Of a stretch of DNA of 6,475 nucleotides, positions 1 through 4,930 are shown piece by piece (the first letter of the stretch is position 1; the number at the start of each line of letters is the position of its first letter). The notes under the pieces were generated by a model. The model saw nothing but the letters and a program-made list of their open reading frames with translations, was not told where the DNA came from and made no database searches. The stretch spans positions 1-6,475 of the forward strand of contig CAMDHL010000127.1 of assembly GCA_945898105.1 (NCBI GenBank), given 5' to 3'. The translations under genes were made by a program, and so were the position numbers. The DNA comes from Comamonas sp. lk (GTDB taxonomy: Bacteria > Pseudomonadota > Gammaproteobacteria > Burkholderiales > Burkholderiaceae_C).

Positions 1-2
1 AT

Positions 3-761
3 GCTTTGCAATTGCTGTGCGCCATAGGCATGGAGCCGCCGATCAATGCGCATGCAGACGCCATCCGCGATGAAAAACTCAAAGTCCTGCGCTCGCTAAA
101 GCCCTGGACCACCGAAAGCCTGACTAGCGACGTGGTGCGCGGACAGTATTCGGCGGGCAGCAGCGCCGGTACTCCGGTGCCGGGCTACCGCGAAGAAAAA
201 GGCGTGGACCCACAAAGCAATACCGAAACCTTTGTGGCCTTGCGCACCGAAATCGCGAACTGGCGCTGGGCTGGCGTGCCCTTTTACATACGCACAGGCA
301 AACGCCTGGCCGGGCGCGATGCACGCATCGTGGTCAATTTCCGTCCCACGCCGCATGCCATCTTTCGCTCCGGTGCCAATGCCGGCAACCAGTTGGTGAT
401 CAATCTGCAGCCCAAAGACGGGTTGGAGTTGCATTTGCTGGCGCAGGGCCAGGACATGCGCGGTGCGAAAGCGGCGAACGCACTTGCCCCAGTCCAGCTG
501 GACCTGGACTTTGCCAAGCGCTTTGGCTCGCAGCGCGTGGGCGCCTATGAGCGCCTGTTGCTTGATGTTATTGATGGGCGCCTAAACCTGTTTGTACGCA
601 GCGACGAGCAGGAAGAAGCCTGGCGCTGGGTTGAGCCCTTGATCAAGCACTGGGCTGGCGATCCGCAAGGCCCGCGCCTTTATGCTTGCGGTACCTGGGG
701 CCCAAGCGCATCAAGCGCAATGATCGCCCGCGATGGTTTTTGCTGGGACGAAGAGAACTAG
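3..761 (+). CDS. zwf: Glucose-6-phosphate 1-dehydrogenase, C-terminal half (5' truncated by window edge)
   Basis: Cytosolic enzyme that oxidises glucose-6-phosphate to 6-phosphogluconolactone with NAD(P)+, feeding the pentose phosphate and Entner-Doudoroff pathways. The frame is already open at the window edge, so the start, the Rossmann domain and the catalytic His region (around RIDHYLGKE in the family) are missing. About 252 residues of a family usually near 490 are present. They match the C-terminal domain: LQLLCAIGMEPP, RDEKLKVL, VRGQYSAG, PGYREE, SNTETFVALR, NWRWAGVPFYIRTGKRL (the RTGKRL lysine contacts substrate), AYERLLLDVI and the terminal GTWGPSASSAMIARDG. Codon 6-8 is TTG and could be mistaken for a start, but it lies inside the conserved LQxLC block. 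The gene ends with TAG 35 bp before the HexR-like regulator on the same strand, suggesting an operon. No frameshift is visible. The identification is very secure. Confidence 0.97.
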   Translation, partial: ALQLLCAIGMEPPINAHADAIRDEKLKVLRSLKPWTTESLTSDVVRGQYSAGSSAGTPVPGYREEKGVDPQSNTETFVALRTEIANWRWAGVPFYIRTGKRLAGRDARIVVNFRPTPHAIFRSGANAGNQLVINLQPKDGLELHLLAQGQDMRGAKAANALAPVQLDLDFAKRFGSQRVGAYERLLLDVIDGRLNLFVRSDEQEEAWRWVEPLIKHWAGDPQGPRLYACGTWGPSASSAMIARDGFCWDEEN

Positions 762-785
762 CCTGGCGCACACCGGGCCGGCACA

Positions 786-790
786 AAGGA
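786..790 (+). promoter_or_regulatory. Ribosome binding site of hexR (decides the start)
   Basis: AAGGA lies six bases before ATG 797. It supports this ATG over an upstream in-frame ATG at 686, which would lie inside zwf and add 37 residues with no similarity to the family. Confidence 0.7.
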
Positions 791-796
791 AAGAAT

Positions 797-1645
797 ATGT
801 TGGATCGCATCACCGCTTCGCTACCTTCATTGGCGCCTGCCGAGCAACGCGTGGGCAAGCTCTGCCTAAGCGATCCGCGCGCGTTTGCCAAATTACCGGT
901 TAGCGAACTGGCCGACCGCGCCCATGTCAGTAAGCCCACGGTAGTGCGTTTTTGTCGTAGCGTGGGCTACGACGGTCTGGCGGACTTCAAACGCAAACTG
1001 GCCGGCACCATTAACGAGGGTGTGCCCTTTATTCACCGCAGCGTGGACGCTGACGACAAAATCGGCGACGTCATGGTCAAGGTCATCGACAACACCGTGG
1101 CCGCGTTTTTGAAATACCGCAATGAGGCCAGCACCTCGGCCATGGACCGCGCGGTGAACGCCTTGATTGAGGCCTATCGGCAAGGGCGCCAGGTGCCGTT
1201 TTTCGGAGTGGGTAATTCGGGCATCGTGGCCCAGGACGGACAGCACAAATTTTTCCGCCTCGGCGTGAACACCACAGCGTATAGCGACGGCCACATGCAG
1301 GTGATGTGCGCCTCGGTGCTGCGTCCTGGTGATTGCGTGATCGTCGTCAGCAACTCAGGTCGCACACGAGATTTGATGGACGCTTGCGACATTGCGCGCA
1401 AAAACGGCGCCACCACGATTGTGATCACCGCCAGCGGTTCGCCATTGGCCAGCGCCGGCCATATTCACCTCAACGCCGATCACCCTGAAGGCTTTGACAA
1501 GTACAGCCCCATGGTCTCGCGTCTTTTGCACTTGATGATTATCGACATCCTGGCCACGGCGGTGGCCTTGCGTATTGGTAGCACCACATTGCAGCCCTTG
1601 CTCAGCGATATGCGCCAAAACCTGCGCAGCAAGCGCTACACCTAA
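797..1645 (+). CDS. hexR: RpiR-family transcriptional regulator, HexR type (HTH + SIS domain)
   Basis: DNA-binding regulator of 282 residues. The HexR group represses zwf, edd/eda and related sugar genes, and is released by 2-keto-3-deoxy-6-phosphogluconate (KDPG). An N-terminal RpiR-type helix-turn-helix occupies about residues 1-77, with VSELADRAHVSKPTVVRFCRS at 35-55. A C-terminal SIS sugar-phosphate domain spans about 125-265, with FGVGNSG at 136-142 and SNSGRT at 185-190. From memory, the effector-contacting serines of Pseudomonas HexR (about 140 and 184) fall in these two loops, and serines are present here. MVSRLLHLMIIDILAT near the end is also typical. The start at 797 has a good Shine-Dalgarno and gives the family N-terminus (MLDRI...). 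It follows zwf by 35 bp, so co-transcription and feedback on zwf are likely, but the zwf promoter is outside the window. No HexR operator was recognised between the two genes. It converges on hprK. Confidence 0.88.
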   Translation: MLDRITASLPSLAPAEQRVGKLCLSDPRAFAKLPVSELADRAHVSKPTVVRFCRSVGYDGLADFKRKLAGTINEGVPFIHRSVDADDKIGDVMVKVIDNTVAAFLKYRNEASTSAMDRAVNALIEAYRQGRQVPFFGVGNSGIVAQDGQHKFFRLGVNTTAYSDGHMQVMCASVLRPGDCVIVVSNSGRTRDLMDACDIARKNGATTIVITASGSPLASAGHIHLNADHPEGFDKYSPMVSRLLHLMIIDILATAVALRIGSTTLQPLLSDMRQNLRSKRYT

Positions 1646-1658
1646 AAGCACAGGCTTT
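1645..1658. terminator. Weak hairpin in the hexR/hprK convergent gap
   Basis: AAAGC-ACAG-GCTTT forms a 5-bp stem across the 11-bp gap between the two stop codons. It has no U-tract, so it is at best a weak bidirectional terminator. The two transcripts probably overlap at their 3' ends. Confidence 0.25.
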
Positions 1659-2607
1659 AAGAGCCGTACTCCATCGCGCGGCGCTGGCGCTCGACAAATT
1701 CCTGGTAGGTATCAATACCGCGCAATTGCAAAATCGTGTTGCGCACAGCGGCCTCGACCAGCACCGCGATATTGCGCCCCGCCACCACCTGAATCACTAC
1801 TTTGCGCACGGGGATGCCAATCACGTCCTGCGTCAGCGGCTCATGCGGCATGCGCTCGTATTCGCGCTCCAGGGTTTCTTTGCGCACCAAATGCACGATG
1901 AGTTTGAGTCGCATTTTGCGGCGCACCGCGGTCTCGCCAAAAATAGCGCGGATGTCCAGCAGACCAATGCCGCGCACTTCCAGCAGGTTTTGCAACAGGT
2001 CCGGGCAGCGGCCTTCAATCGTGGCTTGGTTGATGCGGTACAGGTCCACCGAGTCATCGGCCACCAGGCCGTTGCCGCGCGAAATCAGCTCCAACCCCAA
2101 TTCGCTTTTGCCCAGCCCCGATTCACCGGTAATCAAGACGCCTAGCCCCAAAATGTCCATGAATACACCGTGCATGGAGACGCGGTCAGCAAAGTGCTTG
2201 GACAAATAGGCGCGCAGCACGTCGATCACAAAAGCCGAAGAACCTTGGGCCGCAAACATGGGGATTTGCGCCTCCTCGCACATGCGCAGCAAGCCCGGCG
2301 GCGGCACTTGGCCGTCGGCCAGCACCAGTACCGGCGGCTCCAGGGTCACGATGCGCTGGATGCGCCGGGTGCTGTCTTCCTCGCTGGCGTTGGAGATGTA
2401 AGCAATCTCGCGCTCACCCAGAATTTGTACTCGGTAGGGGTGGATGTAATTGAGGTAACCCACTAAATCCGCACCGGACCGGGCGGCGCGCACAGCAACT
2501 TCGTCAAAGCGTCGCTCTGAGGCGCCAAGGCCCGCCACCCATTGCCATTGCAAACGGTGGCGAAATGCCTCGAACAGGACATCGGCGCTGATAGCGTTGG
2601 GTTTCAC
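1657..2607 (-). CDS. hprK: HPr kinase/phosphorylase
   Basis: Cytosolic bifunctional enzyme that phosphorylates a serine of the PTS phosphocarrier HPr (or its paralogue) with ATP and removes it by phosphorolysis. It is 316 residues, normal for the family. The N-terminal HprK domain covers about 1-130. The C-terminal kinase domain carries the conserved His in SMHGV (H146), the Walker A/P-loop GESGLGKS (161-168), the acidic pair in VADDSVDL (D184/D185), and the HprK signature [12 protein letters not shown] (208-219). A later conserved block includes [20 protein letters not shown]. The start is GTG: an in-frame stop lies just upstream, and [16 protein letters not shown] is the expected beginning. 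No Shine-Dalgarno is visible, and the start codon lies in a hairpin, suggesting translational coupling to ptsN 45 bp upstream. In beta-proteobacteria HprK is usually linked to a regulatory rather than sugar-transporting PTS. rapZ, often next to it, is absent; hexR converges instead. Confidence 0.96.
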   Translation of the reverse strand: MKPNAISADVLFEAFRHRLQWQWVAGLGASERRFDEVAVRAARSGADLVGYLNYIHPYRVQILGEREIAYISNASEEDSTRRIQRIVTLEPPVLVLADGQVPPPGLLRMCEEAQIPMFAAQGSSAFVIDVLRAYLSKHFADRVSMHGVFMDILGLGVLITGESGLGKSELGLELISRGNGLVADDSVDLYRINQATIEGRCPDLLQNLLEVRGIGLLDIRAIFGETAVRRKMRLKLIVHLVRKETLEREYERMPHEPLTQDVIGIPVRKVVIQVVAGRNIAVLVEAAVRNTILQLRGIDTYQEFVERQRRAMEYGS

Positions 2608-2640
2608 AGCTTAGGACCCGGTTGTATGGCTAAGGCTGTG
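2605..2640 (-). promoter_or_regulatory. Hairpin burying the hprK GTG start codon
   Basis: In the transcript, CACAGCCTTAG (2640-2630) can pair with CTAAGCTGTG (2614-2605): 5 + 5 bp with one bulged C and a 15-nt loop. The last three bases of the 3' arm are the hprK start codon. The 5' arm begins 12 nt after the ptsN stop, so a ribosome finishing ptsN could open it. The pairing is seen in the sequence; the coupling role is inferred. Confidence 0.45.
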
Positions 2641-2652
2641 CGCCGCACTGCG

Positions 2653-3120
2653 TCAATGCGCTTGGGTGGAACGCCAGCCTGTCAGAAGGCTGTGCAACTC
2701 TGCTGCGTCTGTGGTGCTGATCAGGCGCTTGCGCATTTCGGCATCATTGAGTAGTTCGGCGATCTCGGAGAGAATTTCCAGGTGGCGCTGGGTTGCCGCC
2801 TCGGGCACCAGCAAAAAAATCATCAGGCTGACCGCTTGGTCGTCAGGCGCGTCAAAGCCGATCGGCCGCGCTAACTGAAACACGGCGGCCATCGGGGACT
2901 TGAGGCCTTTGATGCGTCCGTGGGGAATAGCCACGCCGTGCCCCAGGCCCGTCGAACCCAGGCGCTCGCGGGAAAAAAGGCTGTCTGTGACCAAGGCTCG
3001 GCTCAGTCCGTGCAGGCTTTCAAACAGCAGACCGGCCTCTTCAAATGCGCGCTTTTTGCTGGTTACATCCACCTGGGCAAGCACATGTGGCTGCGGCAAT
3101 AGGTTAGCGAGTCGGTTCAT
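2653..3120 (-). CDS. ptsN: PTS system IIA-like nitrogen regulatory protein (EIIA-Ntr)
   Basis: Cytosolic EIIA of the fructose/mannitol type that serves as the end acceptor of the PTS-Ntr phosphorelay (PtsP to NPr/HPr to PtsN). In other bacteria it regulates potassium uptake, nitrogen/carbon balance and envelope stress rather than sugar transport. With this start it is 155 residues, the usual length. The phosphorylated histidine is in LGHGVAIPHGRI (His67). Supporting blocks are SKKRAFEEAGLLFE, SRERLGSTGLG, QAVSLMIFLLVPE and HLEILSEIAELL. An in-frame ATG at 3139-3141 would add seven residues (MGIIRTT), but it directly abuts the T-tract of the terminator. ATG 3118-3120 gives the family start MNRLANLLP. 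Neither start has a clear Shine-Dalgarno. hpf lies upstream behind that terminator; hprK follows after 45 bp. The function is secure, the exact start less so. Confidence 0.94.
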   Translation of the reverse strand: MNRLANLLPQPHVLAQVDVTSKKRAFEEAGLLFESLHGLSRALVTDSLFSRERLGSTGLGHGVAIPHGRIKGLKSPMAAVFQLARPIGFDAPDDQAVSLMIFLLVPEAATQRHLEILSEIAELLNDAEMRKRLISTTDAAELHSLLTGWRSTQAH

Positions 3121-3141
3121 GGTGGTGCGGATTATGCCCAT

Positions 3142-3169
3142 AAAAAAACCGCCACTTAGGTGGCGGTTT
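3142..3169 (-). terminator. Intrinsic terminator between hpf and ptsN
   Basis: On the - strand, AAACCGCCAC-CTAA-GTGGCGGTTT forms a perfect 10-bp stem with a 4-nt loop, giving a run of seven T in total (three in the stem). It lies 25 bp after the hpf stop and ends 21 bp before the chosen ptsN ATG, touching the alternative one. It should end much of the hpf transcript, leaving ptsN-hprK to read-through or to a promoter inside hpf. Confidence 0.88.
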
Positions 3170-3194
3170 AGCTAACTTTGCAGACCCGGGCCGG

Positions 3195-3524
3195 CTACAT
3201 CAGGCGCTTTGGCGCGGCATGGTGGTGGTCCTGAATGCGCTCCTTGTGGCGCCCAACCTGGCGGTCCAATTTGTCCACCAGATCGTCCACGGCGGCATAA
3301 AGGTCTTGGTGGGAGCTTTGGGCGAACAAATCGTTGCCCTTGACGTGGATATTGCATTCGGCGCGTTGCCTGCGCTCTTTTTCCTTTTGCTTTTCAACCG
3401 TGAGCAAGACTTTTACGTCGACGACCTGGTCAAAGTGCCGCATGATGCGGTCCAATTTTTCGGTTACATAACTACGCAGGGCCGGCGTTACTTCCAGATG
3501 ATGGCCGCTAATTGTCAAATTCAT
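3195..3524 (-). CDS. hpf: Ribosome hibernation promoting factor (short HPF/YfiA family)
   Basis: Small protein that binds the 30S decoding region in slow growth, blocks tRNA/mRNA binding and promotes inactive ribosome dimers. It has 109 residues, in the range of the short form (E. coli HPF is 95), and lacks the C-terminal dimerisation domain of long HPF. The family pattern is clear: [31 protein letters not shown], a basic strand-helix region around [12 protein letters not shown], and [39 protein letters not shown] His/Lys-rich tail ([16 protein letters not shown]) closes it. ATG 3522-3524 has a good GGAGG six bases upstream. In many proteobacteria this gene sits between rpoN and ptsN. Here ptsN follows, but rpoN is replaced by a 385-bp gap and divergent corA. 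Expression is probably partly uncoupled from ptsN by the terminator just after it. Confidence 0.95.
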   Translation of the reverse strand: MNLTISGHHLEVTPALRSYVTEKLDRIMRHFDQVVDVKVLLTVEKQKEKERRQRAECNIHVKGNDLFAQSSHQDLYAAVDDLVDKLDRQVGRHKERIQDHHHAAPKRLM

Positions 3525-3530
3525 AGATAG

Positions 3531-3535
3531 CCTCC
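3531..3535 (-). promoter_or_regulatory. Ribosome binding site of hpf
   Basis: GGAGG on the - strand, six bases before the hpf ATG. It is the strongest Shine-Dalgarno in this cluster, in contrast to ptsN and hprK, which have none that is clear. Confidence 0.75.
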
Positions 3536-3554
3536 AGTTGCTTGCTACACATCC

Positions 3555-3572
3555 GGCGACCTGGCGGTCGCC
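3555..3572 (-). promoter_or_regulatory. GC-rich hairpin in the hpf leader
   Basis: GGCGACC-GCCA-GGTCGCC (- strand) is a perfect 7-bp stem with a 4-nt loop, 30 bp before the hpf start codon. No T-tract follows, so it is not a terminator. It may be an RNA structure in the 5' leader or an operator dyad. Confidence 0.35.
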
Positions 3573-3619
3573 AGTCCAAATTCCGCAAAAATTACCGATT
3601 TCGCGGAAATCCCAGCCCC

Positions 3620-3648
3620 ACTATGCGCCTGTTTTGGGAAAAAAGCAA
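3620..3648 (-). promoter_or_regulatory. Candidate sigma-70-type promoter for hpf
   Basis: On the - strand, TTGCTT (3648-3643), a 17-bp spacer and CATAGT (3625-3620) are placed to give a leader of roughly 88 nt before hpf. The match is modest (3/6 and 4/6 of consensus). A 7-bp A/T hairpin (AAAAAGC-AAA-GCTTTTT) overlaps the -35. Confidence 0.3.
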
Positions 3649-3751
3649 AGCTTTTTCGATGGCCTTATGCGGCATGGGTTTGGGCCGTGGCGACAGGTGG
3701 CGCCAGGATGCGCGACCCCTGGGTAAAGCCTTCGCTAGCTTGGTTTTGGGG

Positions 3752-3760
3752 TGCGATAAT
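3752..3760 (+). promoter_or_regulatory. Candidate extended -10 promoter for corA
   Basis: TGCGATAAT matches the extended -10 pattern TG-N-TATAAT with one change. The -35 region is poor (TTCGCT at 3731, 18-bp spacing). Transcription would start near 3767, giving an untranslated leader of about 140 nt before corA. Confidence 0.4.
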
Positions 3761-3796
3761 CCGCGGATTCCTACTTTGGAGAGCATTCTTGGAACA

Positions 3797-3859
3797 CTAC
3801 CCTAGTTGGTAGCTTTCGGATGGTGTAGGCCGCATGGCCCTGTCGTTCGAAAGCTGCTG
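3797..3859 (+). promoter_or_regulatory. Possible structured leader of corA with two exclusive pairings
   Basis: AGCTTTCG (3811-3818) pairs with CGAAAGCT (3848-3855). With G-U pairs the helix extends to 3807-3820/3846-3859 (14 bp), enclosing a small GGCC-GCAT-GGCC hairpin (3828-3839). A second 5-bp hairpin, CTACC/GGTAG (3797-3801/3808-3812), shares bases with the long helix, so the two exclude each other. This would fit a regulated leader, but eight-base inverted repeats also arise by chance. No known riboswitch class was recognised. Confidence 0.3.
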
Positions 3860-3909
3860 CATCCCCGCCGCCCCGTCGAACCGTAGGCCCCGACCTTCAA
3901 CCTATTGCC

Positions 3910-4899
3910 ATGCTCAATATTTTTACCCTGGCCAACGGCCGCCTATTCCAGGAAGAAATCGAATCCCTGGAAGAACTCTCCAAATTCCAGCCCATCTGGG
4001 TGGATTTGGAGTCGCCCACCGTCGAAGAAAAGCGCTGGATCAAGCAGTATTACGGCTTGTCCATTCCCGAAGACGCGATGGACGAAGATATTGAGGAATC
4101 CGCCCGCTTCTATACCGAAGACAACGGCGAGCTACATATCCGCAGTGACTTTTTAATTGCCGACGAAGACGAGCCGCGTACCGTGCGCGCCGCGTTTATC
4201 CTGAATCTGGTTAACGACAGCCTGAAAAGCAAAGGCGTCTTGTTCTCCATCCACGATGAAGACGTCCCGGTTTTCCGCCTGCTGCGTATGCGCGCCCGCC
4301 GCGCGCCTGGCCTTATCGAAGACGCCAAAGAAGTGTTACTCAAACTCTTTGATGCCGACGCAGAATATTCGGCCGATACGCTAGAAGGCATTTACGACGA
4401 CCTCGAAAATGTGAGCCGTAAAGTGCTGGCCGGCAACGTGACGGACGAAATCGCGGGTGAGGCCTTGGCCGCTATCGCTCGCCACGAAGATATGAGCGGG
4501 CGCATCCGTCGCAATGTGATGGACACGCGGCGCGCCGTGAGCTTCATGATGCGTTCCAAAATGCTCAACGCCGAACAATTTGAGGACGCCCGCCAGATTC
4601 TGCGCGACATCGATTCGCTGGACAGCCACACTGCGTTCTTATTCGACAAGATCAACTTTTTGATGGACGCCACCGTGGGTTTCATCAATATCAACCAGAA
4701 TAAGATCATCAAGATTTTCTCGGTGGCCAGCGTCGCCTTGCTGCCACCTACGCTGATCGCCAGCGTCTACGGTATGAACCTGAAGTTTCCCGAACTGGAA
4801 TTTTTAGGTGGCTGGAGCTATCCCTACACCGTGGCGCTGATGATCTGCAGCGCGCTGGTGCCTATGTGGTACTTCCGCAAGCGGGGGTGGTTGAAGTAG
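3910..4899 (+). CDS. corA: CorA-family magnesium/divalent cation transporter
   Basis: Inner-membrane pentameric channel for Mg2+ (also Co2+/Ni2+ in the family). It has 329 residues, the normal length. A long cytoplasmic alpha/beta and helical funnel domain takes up residues 1-265 and is rich in acidic residues. It is followed by TM1 (about 268-287), the selectivity loop YGMN (GMN at 288-290) and TM2 (about 303-321), ending in the basic tail FRKRGWLK. KFPELE after GMN is the usual periplasmic loop. The start at ATG 3910 gives the expected N-terminus (MLNIFTLANGRLFQ). No Shine-Dalgarno is visible upstream (CCTTCAACCTATTGCC), so initiation may be weak or depend on leader structure. It is divergent from hpf and convergent with the lipoprotein gene, so it is probably a single-gene unit. 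Functional assignment is secure; ion preference cannot be read from sequence alone. Confidence 0.96.
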   Translation: MLNIFTLANGRLFQEEIESLEELSKFQPIWVDLESPTVEEKRWIKQYYGLSIPEDAMDEDIEESARFYTEDNGELHIRSDFLIADEDEPRTVRAAFILNLVNDSLKSKGVLFSIHDEDVPVFRLLRMRARRAPGLIEDAKEVLLKLFDADAEYSADTLEGIYDDLENVSRKVLAGNVTDEIAGEALAAIARHEDMSGRIRRNVMDTRRAVSFMMRSKMLNAEQFEDARQILRDIDSLDSHTAFLFDKINFLMDATVGFININQNKIIKIFSVASVALLPPTLIASVYGMNLKFPELEFLGGWSYPYTVALMICSALVPMWYFRKRGWLK

Positions 4900-4905
4900 T
4901 TCGTC

Positions 4906-4930
4906 GCTGTGGGGCCAAACAGCCTTATTG
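4906..4930. terminator. Weak hairpin between corA and the lipoprotein gene
   Basis: GCTGT (4906-4910) and ACAGC (4919-4923) can pair around an 8-nt loop in the 25-bp convergent gap, followed on the + strand by CTTATTG. The stem is short and the T-run poor, so this is only a weak candidate terminator. Confidence 0.25.

Larger units (their letters stand above)
3525..3909. other. Gene-free divergent intergenic region between hpf and corA
   Basis: This 385-bp stretch separates two divergent genes. It holds the candidate hpf promoter and leader hairpin on the left, and the corA extended -10 and possible leader structure on the right. Short open frames occur (for example 3542-3805 + and 3592-3786 -), but none has a convincing ribosome site or a recognisable product. 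rpoN, expected upstream of hpf in many relatives, is not present, and no remnant of it was recognised. Confidence 0.6.

Noticed and set aside
686..796. Longer hexR start at ATG 686
   Set aside because: It would overlap zwf and add 37 residues without family similarity; ATG 797 has a good ribosome site and the conserved N-terminus.
1726..2466. Several long + strand open frames opposite hprK
   Set aside because: These are shadow frames of a well-conserved gene; their His/Arg-rich translations resemble no protein family.
3525..3750. Sigma-54 promoter upstream of hpf
   Set aside because: GG and GC elements with the required 10-base spacing were looked for on the - strand and none fitted.
3592..3786. 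Small basic open frame (64 codons) on the - strand upstream of hpf
   Set aside because: No good ribosome site, no recognisable similarity, and it overlaps the promoter/leader region; probably a chance frame in G+C-rich DNA.
3542..3805. Open frames of 62-87 codons on the + strand in the hpf-corA gap
   Set aside because: They overlap each other in different frames, lack ribosome sites and show no protein-like pattern.
3834..4094. 86-codon + strand frame starting in the corA leader, considered as an mgtL-like leader peptide
   Set aside because: It runs far into corA in another frame, has no Shine-Dalgarno, and its Arg/Pro-rich sequence is typical of an out-of-frame reading.
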